8,820 nucleotides of DNA from Clostridiales bacterium (lineage in GTDB: Bacteria; Bacillota; Clostridia; Christensenellales; Aristaeellaceae): positions 1 through 8,820 of the forward strand of contig SFJH01000052.1 in assembly GCA_004555155.1 (NCBI GenBank), in the 5' to 3' direction. Under the pieces are notes generated by a model. It searched no databases. It was not told the origin of the DNA and saw only the letters and a list, made by a program, of their open reading frames with translations. Each line of letters starts with the position of its first letter. The first letter of the stretch is position 1. A program made the translations under genes and the position numbers. Below are positions 5,626 through 8,820 of this stretch, one piece after another.

Positions 5626-5750
5626 GAGCTGGCGCTGAACGCCGCCGGGATCGTGCCCGGAGAGGATGTGGATCTGCGCGTGGCGCTTCGGGACACCACC
5701 ACCGGCATCTTCTGCGTCGGCGCGGGACTGGAATGACGGGCGGCGCGCAT
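5626..5750 (+). pseudogene. 3'-end tandem duplication, copy 2: walJ fragment
   Basis: The 125-base copy differs from 5496-5620 at four positions: GAC/GAT, CTG/CTT and TGT/TGC, which are synonymous, and AGC/ACC (Ser to Thr). The bases after the stop are identical. It has no start codon or ribosome binding site of its own. It directly abuts the TA-rich promoter-like block of the next gene, so copy 2 probably marks the ancestral walJ end and copy 1 the inserted or joined one. Confidence 0.87.
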
Positions 5751-5764
5751 ATATAATATATAAT
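5733..5764 (+). promoter_or_regulatory. Possible promoter for the polytopic membrane protein gene
   Basis: A TA-rich block contains two TATAAT hexamers (5752-5757 and 5759-5764). The nearest -35-like sequence, ATGACG at 5733-5738, is poorly spaced (13 or 20 bp), so only the -10 is convincing. Transcription would start roughly 40 bases before the AGGAGG of the next gene. Confidence 0.4.
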
Positions 5765-5810
5765 AGAAGAAAGTCGTCCGAACTCTGGGATTTTTGTTTG
5801 AGGAGGCAAC

Positions 5811-7025
5811 ATGAAGGCTGGATTTCGATTGTTCAATGTCGGCGTGCCCATGGCCGCGCTGCTGGCGGCGATGCTGGGAAGGGGCGAGGATGCGCTGGCC
5901 ATGTGGCTGGCGGCGCTGGCGGTTCCGGCGTGCACGCTGGGCGCGTCAGAGGCGTTTCCCAGGTGCGCGGCAAAGCAGCTCAGCGATCGCAAGGTCTCGG
6001 GCGCGCTGCTCATGGCGCTGGGGCTGACGGCCATCGCGGCGGCGGCGCTGATCTTTGTGCTGGGTTCGCTGACGGTCGTCGCCATCGATGATGCGGCGGT
6101 TCTGACCGCGTCCGCAGTACGCGATGACCTCACGGTTCCGGATATCGGCCGGAGCGCGTCCCTGTGGCTGACGGCGGGCGCGTTTCTGACGGGGCTTCGG
6201 TGTCTGGAGGAGCGGTTTGCGGCGCAGGGCGACCGGGTGAGCGCCCGGGTGACCGATGCGCTGACCTTTATCGGGCTTTCGATGTGCCTGCTGATCGGCG
6301 GCGACACGCCGCTGCTGTGCGCGGGCTGCTCCGGCGGACTCTTTGCGCTGTGCGGGCTGCTGGCGCTGTGCTTCCGGCGGCGCGAATGGCCGAAGGGCAC
6401 GCTGTCGCTGTTCCGGGAGCTTCCGGTGGGACTGCTGCGGCTGATGCTGTATCCGGCGCTGTGTCTGCTGGCGCTCATGCTCTGCGACGCGGCGGATGTG
6501 CGGAGCGGGGGAGCGCTGCGCTGGGCCTTTGCGGCGGAGCTCCTGCCGCCGGTGGATCCGGAGCTGGCGGCGTTCTTTCTGGGCGGCGTGGTGCTGGAGC
6601 TGAGCAGGAGCGTGTTCCGGCGCTCGCGGGCCGAGGCCGGCGGGTTCCGGCGGGGGCTGAGCCTTTCGCTGCTGCTGATCAGCGGGCTGGCGATGCTGCT
6701 GGCGGCGGAGTCGGAGGGGGCGGTGACGGCCTTCGCGGCGATGCTGCCGATGGCGGCGGGGCTGTGCGCGATGGCGCTCTACGGCCCGCAGGACGGGCGC
6801 GGGCTGGCGGGCGAGGCGCTGCTGGCGCTGTGCGCGGCGGCGATGCTGCTGAGGGACGCGCGGTGGAGCGAATGTCCGGTGAGCGCGGCGGCGATGGCGG
6901 TGATCGTCTGTGCGGCGCTGAATCTGCTGGCGATTCCCGACTGGATGGAGCTCTTCCGGCAGCGCAGAGCGGCGCGAATTCGCGACAGAGCCCTTCGAAA
7001 CGCCGGGCGGATGCGCGCGCGGTGA
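5811..7025 (+). CDS. Polytopic membrane protein of unknown function
   Basis: The 404-residue, Ala- and Leu-rich protein has about ten or eleven hydrophobic segments, at roughly 8-22, 30-45, 66-92, 118-130, 150-164, 168-187, 207-226, 252-266, 284-298, 303-323, 333-347 and 357-376. The exact count is uncertain. The C-terminus is basic (RQRRAARIRDRALRNAGRMRAR) and probably cytoplasmic. The layout resembles MATE/MOP-type lipid or polysaccharide flippases of similar length, but I see no diagnostic motif and do not assign it. The ATG follows AGGAGG by four bases. The gene stands alone between the walJ duplication and a strong terminator. A long antisense ORF over it is a GC-rich artefact. Confidence 0.75.
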   Translation: MKAGFRLFNVGVPMAALLAAMLGRGEDALAMWLAALAVPACTLGASEAFPRCAAKQLSDRKVSGALLMALGLTAIAAAALIFVLGSLTVVAIDDAAVLTASAVRDDLTVPDIGRSASLWLTAGAFLTGLRCLEERFAAQGDRVSARVTDALTFIGLSMCLLIGGDTPLLCAGCSGGLFALCGLLALCFRRREWPKGTLSLFRELPVGLLRLMLYPALCLLALMLCDAADVRSGGALRWAFAAELLPPVDPELAAFFLGGVVLELSRSVFRRSRAEAGGFRRGLSLSLLLISGLAMLLAAESEGAVTAFAAMLPMAAGLCAMALYGPQDGRGLAGEALLALCAAAMLLRDARWSECPVSAAAMAVIVCAALNLLAIPDWMELFRQRRAARIRDRALRNAGRMRAR

Positions 7026-7041
7026 GCGGAAGTACAAATAT

Positions 7042-7075
7042 ACGGCATGCTGAATCGGACAGCATGCCGTTTTTG
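7042..7075 (+). terminator. Intrinsic terminator after the membrane protein gene
   Basis: ACGGCATGCT (7042-7051) and AGCATGCCGT (7061-7070) form a perfect 10-bp stem with a 9-nt loop, followed by TTTTTG. It lies 17 bases after the stop codon. It sits between convergent genes; on the minus strand the trailing run (TATATTTG) is weak, so it mainly serves the plus strand. Confidence 0.9.
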
Positions 7076-7087
7076 TTGCGTTTGGGT

Positions 7088-7681
7088 TTATGATCTGCGG
7101 ATGGATTCGATCACCCAGAAGCCTGCGTCGCGGGCGATGACCTCGGCTTCATCGAACAGCGTGCGCAGGTATTTCAGCGCGGAGGGCGCGCCCTGCTGCT
7201 TGCGGATGACGATATAGAGCCGTCCGCCGGGGTGCAGCCGGTCGCGGGCGTCGGCGAACATCCCGTAGATGGTCTGCTTGCCGGCGCGGATGGGCGGATT
7301 GGTGATGACGAAATCGAAGGTTCCCGGCACGTTTTCGAAGCCGTCGCCCTGGAGGACGTCCGCGGCGAGGCCGTTGAGGGCGAGGTTCTTCCGGGAGAGA
7401 TCGACGGCGCGCTGATTGACGTCGGTCATGACCAGATCGATCCGGGGCCAGCGCTTTTTCAGCGTCACGCCCACCGCGCCCCAGCCGCAGCCCAGGTCGA
7501 GCACGCGCCCGGAGAGCTCGGGGAGCGCTTCCAGCAGCGCCCGCGTGCCCACGTCGAGTCCGTCACGGGAGAACACGCCCGCGTCGGTATCGAACCGCAG
7601 GGCCTCGCCCAGGAGCTCGAATTCCACGCGGCGCAGGTCGTGGGCGGAGGTGGGATTGACGGTATAATAATGGTCGTTCAT
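7088..7681 (-). CDS. Class I SAM-dependent methyltransferase, RsmC/YbxB-like
   Basis: The 197-residue protein has the Rossmann methyltransferase motif I LDLGCGWGAVG (61-71), an acidic residue after strand 2 (MTDVN, D87), a QGDGF segment (111-115) and the NPPI motif IV (128-131). The NPPI motif is characteristic of enzymes that methylate exocyclic amines of bases. Length and the opening HYYTVNPTSAHD...FELLGEALRFDTDAGVFSRDGLDVGT match the small, single-domain relatives of RsmC, such as B. subtilis YbxB, which are thought to methylate a guanine of 16S rRNA. It lies six bases after the rsuA-like gene, with its AAGGAG overlapping that gene's last codons, so the two are translationally linked rRNA modification genes. 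Confidence 0.88.
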   Translation of the reverse strand: MNDHYYTVNPTSAHDLRRVEFELLGEALRFDTDAGVFSRDGLDVGTRALLEALPELSGRVLDLGCGWGAVGVTLKKRWPRIDLVMTDVNQRAVDLSRKNLALNGLAADVLQGDGFENVPGTFDFVITNPPIRAGKQTIYGMFADARDRLHPGGRLYIVIRKQQGAPSALKYLRTLFDEAEVIARDAGFWVIESIRRS

Positions 7682-7687
7682 GTGCGA

Positions 7688-8425
7688 TTACTCCTTTAGC
7701 AGCGACGTTTGGGCCTTGAGACCTCGGATTTCGGCGTCGGTGAGGGGGCGGAACTCGCCCTCCTGCAGGGCTTCGTCCAGATTTACGCAGCCGATGCGGG
7801 TGCGCTTGAGCGAGATCAGCGGGTGGCCGACGGCGATGAACATGCGCTTGACCTGGTGGAACTTGCCCTCGGTGAGGGTCGCGTCGGCGACGGACTGTTC
7901 GTCTGTGGCGGACACGATCTGCAGCTCTGCGGGGCGTGCGGTGAAGTCGGAAAGCTGGAGGCCTGCGCGGAAGGCGTCCGCATCGGCGGGGGTAAGGCGG
8001 CCTTCGCACACGGCGCGGTAGGTCTTTTCGGCCTTCCACTTCGGGGAGATCAGGCGGTGGGCCAGCTCTCCGTCGGTGGTCAGGAGGACGAGGCCGGTGA
8101 CGTCGCGGTCGAGGCGGCCGACGGGGCCGAGCCTGCGTCGCTGGTATTTGTCGGGGAGGAGGGAGAGGACGGTGGGAAAGCGCTTGTCCTCGGTGGCGGT
8201 GATGACGCCGGCGGGCTTGTTGAGCATGAGGTAGAGGTCGGTTTCGACGGAGATGGGCTGGCCGTCGAGGAAGAGAAGGTCGGGGGAGGTTTTCAGACCG
8301 GGATCGCGAACGACGGTTCCGGAGACGGTGACGCGGCCGGATGCGATGAGTTTTTTCGCTTCGGAGCGGCCGACGCCGGTGAGGGCGAGGAGTTTATCCA
8401 CACGAAAAAGTTGATTTCCGGGCAT
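7688..8425 (-). CDS. rsuA: Pseudouridine synthase, RsuA/RluB family
   Basis: The 245-residue protein has an N-terminal S4 RNA-binding domain (about 7-50, VDKLLALTGVGRSEAKKLIASGRVTVSG). A catalytic domain follows, with NKPAG (69-73), the RsuA-type motif GRLDRDVTGLVLLT (103-116) with catalytic D106, and EGKFHQVKRM (186-195). Enzymes of this family convert uridine to pseudouridine; RsuA acts at position 516 of 16S rRNA. Assignment to RsuA over RluB/RluE rests on length and overall pattern and is likely but not certain. A good promoter lies about 65 bases upstream. The ribosome binding site (AAGGGG) is distant, so initiation may be modest. Confidence 0.88.
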   Translation of the reverse strand: MPGNQLFRVDKLLALTGVGRSEAKKLIASGRVTVSGTVVRDPGLKTSPDLLFLDGQPISVETDLYLMLNKPAGVITATEDKRFPTVLSLLPDKYQRRRLGPVGRLDRDVTGLVLLTTDGELAHRLISPKWKAEKTYRAVCEGRLTPADADAFRAGLQLSDFTARPAELQIVSATDEQSVADATLTEGKFHQVKRMFIAVGHPLISLKRTRIGCVNLDEALQEGEFRPLTDAEIRGLKAQTSLLKE

Positions 8426-8490
8426 AATCTTCGAGTTTTCCCCTTAATCCACTGATTTTTCCCCAATTTTGTCATGATGGGGATGGGTAT

Positions 8491-8519
8491 ATTATAGCGG
8501 AGGAAGAGGGAATTGGCAA
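8491..8519 (-). promoter_or_regulatory. Sigma-A-type promoter for the rsuA-methyltransferase pair
   Basis: On the minus strand TTGCCA (8519-8514) and a perfect TATAAT (8496-8491) are separated by exactly 17 bp. The expected leader is about 60 nt. Confidence 0.75.
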
Positions 8520-8560
8520 TGGGGGGAGAGGAAAGGAAGGGTAGAAAAGCTGTAATAGAA

Positions 8561-8648
8561 ACGGCGGCAGCAGGAGAAGGGTCCAGGGGGATCATCCCCC
8601 TGGCGGGGATCCAAGGGGCAGCGCCCCTTGGGCTCATCACAGCGCTGT
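8561..8648 (-). repeat. GC-rich palindromic intergenic repeat, copy C (inverted)
   Basis: This is an inverted copy of the element at 134-232. It has a 9-bp stem CCAGGGGGA/TCCCCCTGG (8583-8591, 8595-8603) and a 9-bp stem CCAAGGGGC/GCCCCTTGG (8611-8619, 8623-8631), each with a 3-nt loop. Stem bases differ between copies in a compensated way (GAGGGGA against GGGGGA; GCAGGGG against CCAAGGGG), so pairing is kept although sequence has changed. It lies upstream of the rsuA promoter. Confidence 0.75.
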
Positions 8649-8654
8649 ACCATG

Positions 8655-8767
8655 CCCCCGCCGTTCCCCGCGCGCCCGAACCAAAGTCCATGCGTGGAAG
8701 CGGCAAGAGATTTCGTACAATGTCCCCTGCGTGCAAAGTCGGGCGCGCAGCTAACTTAGGCGCGTCC
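8655..8767. repeat. Right-edge copy of the extended intergenic repeat
   Basis: This non-coding stretch aligns by eye with the reverse complement of about 1-130, sharing ATGCGTG, CCCTGCGTG, GTCGGGCG, GCTAA and, beyond it, CAAAGAGCG in order. No gene is supported here. Confidence 0.45.
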
Positions 8768-8814
8768 CCGGAGGAAAATCCAAAGAGCGTAAGCGATTTT
8801 GGATTTTCCTCCGG
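8768..8814. other. Long perfect inverted repeat (17-bp stem)
   Basis: CCGGAGGAAAATCCAAA (8768-8784) and its exact complement (8798-8814) flank a 13-nt spacer. There is no T-run outside the stem, so it is not a classical terminator for the plus strand, although the A/T-rich stem could stall transcription from either side. It lies at the far end of the extended repeat. It may be a terminator for a gene beyond the window, or a structural part of the repeat. Confidence 0.6.
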
Positions 8815-8820
8815 CAGCGC

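Noticed and set aside
5946..7037. 363-codon ORF antisense to the membrane protein gene
   Set aside because: Its composition is Arg/Gln/His-rich with no domain features, typical of antisense reading of GC-rich DNA. The terminator at 7042 also supports the plus-strand gene.
8394..8402. Perfect DnaA box TTATCCACA
   Set aside because: It is a single copy inside the start of the rsuA-like gene, where the antisense codons for Val-Asp-Lys produce it. No AT-rich unwinding region or further boxes are near, so it is not evidence of oriC in this window.
8293..8736. 147-codon minus-strand ORF at the right edge
   Set aside because: It crosses the palindromic repeat and the rsuA promoter and overlaps the rsuA start in another frame, with no recognisable domain.

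Overview
The window looks like a chromosomal, probably origin-proximal, segment of a GC-rich Firmicute of the Clostridia type. This is inferred from the gene families (CvpA next to a DUF5711-like protein, a PflX-type radical SAM protein, a WalJ/YycJ-type beta-lactamase-fold protein, a YbxB-like methyltransferase), from strong AGGAGG ribosome binding sites, and from GC-rich coding with many spurious antisense ORFs. No taxonomic marker such as rRNA is present, so genus cannot be given.

The most striking content is a set of six perfect copies of the 16-bp palindrome TGTTTCACGTGAAACA, the chromosomal parS (ParB-binding centromere) sequence. Five are packed into 228 bp (3621-3848) between a metallophosphoesterase and a radical SAM gene. 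The sixth (2492-2507) sits directly before the ribosome binding site of the metallophosphoesterase gene. Decayed half sites lie nearby. The array was partly built by duplicating a parS-containing unit. parA and parB are not in the window.

Layout: 1-372 is non-coding, with intergenic repeats and a terminator. 373-2286 (minus) is an operon-like pair: a DUF5711-like membrane-anchored protein followed by cvpA, which starts with TTG. 2287-2520 is a divergent promoter region whose -10 element is self-complementary. 2521-5606 (plus) holds the metallophosphoesterase, the parS cluster, the radical SAM protein and walJ, the last two separated by one base. 5811-7025 (plus) is a polytopic membrane protein of unknown function, followed by a clear terminator. 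7088-8425 (minus) is an rsuA-like pseudouridine synthase followed by a YbxB-like methyltransferase, with a good sigma-A promoter. 8426-8820 is non-coding and carries an inverted, diverged copy of the repeat region found at the left edge.

Two genes, the metallophosphoesterase and walJ, each carry a tandem duplication of their own 3' end including the stop codon and trailing bases (179-bp and 130-bp offsets). In both, the copies differ mostly at synonymous positions. Either the same recombination process struck twice around the parS cluster, or strain variants were concatenated during assembly; the sequence alone cannot separate these.

Functionally the genes are mostly housekeeping: cell-envelope-associated proteins (CvpA, DUF5711-like, metallophosphoesterase, WalJ) and rRNA modification (RsuA- and RsmC/YbxB-like). 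The chromosome segregation centromere is embedded among them.
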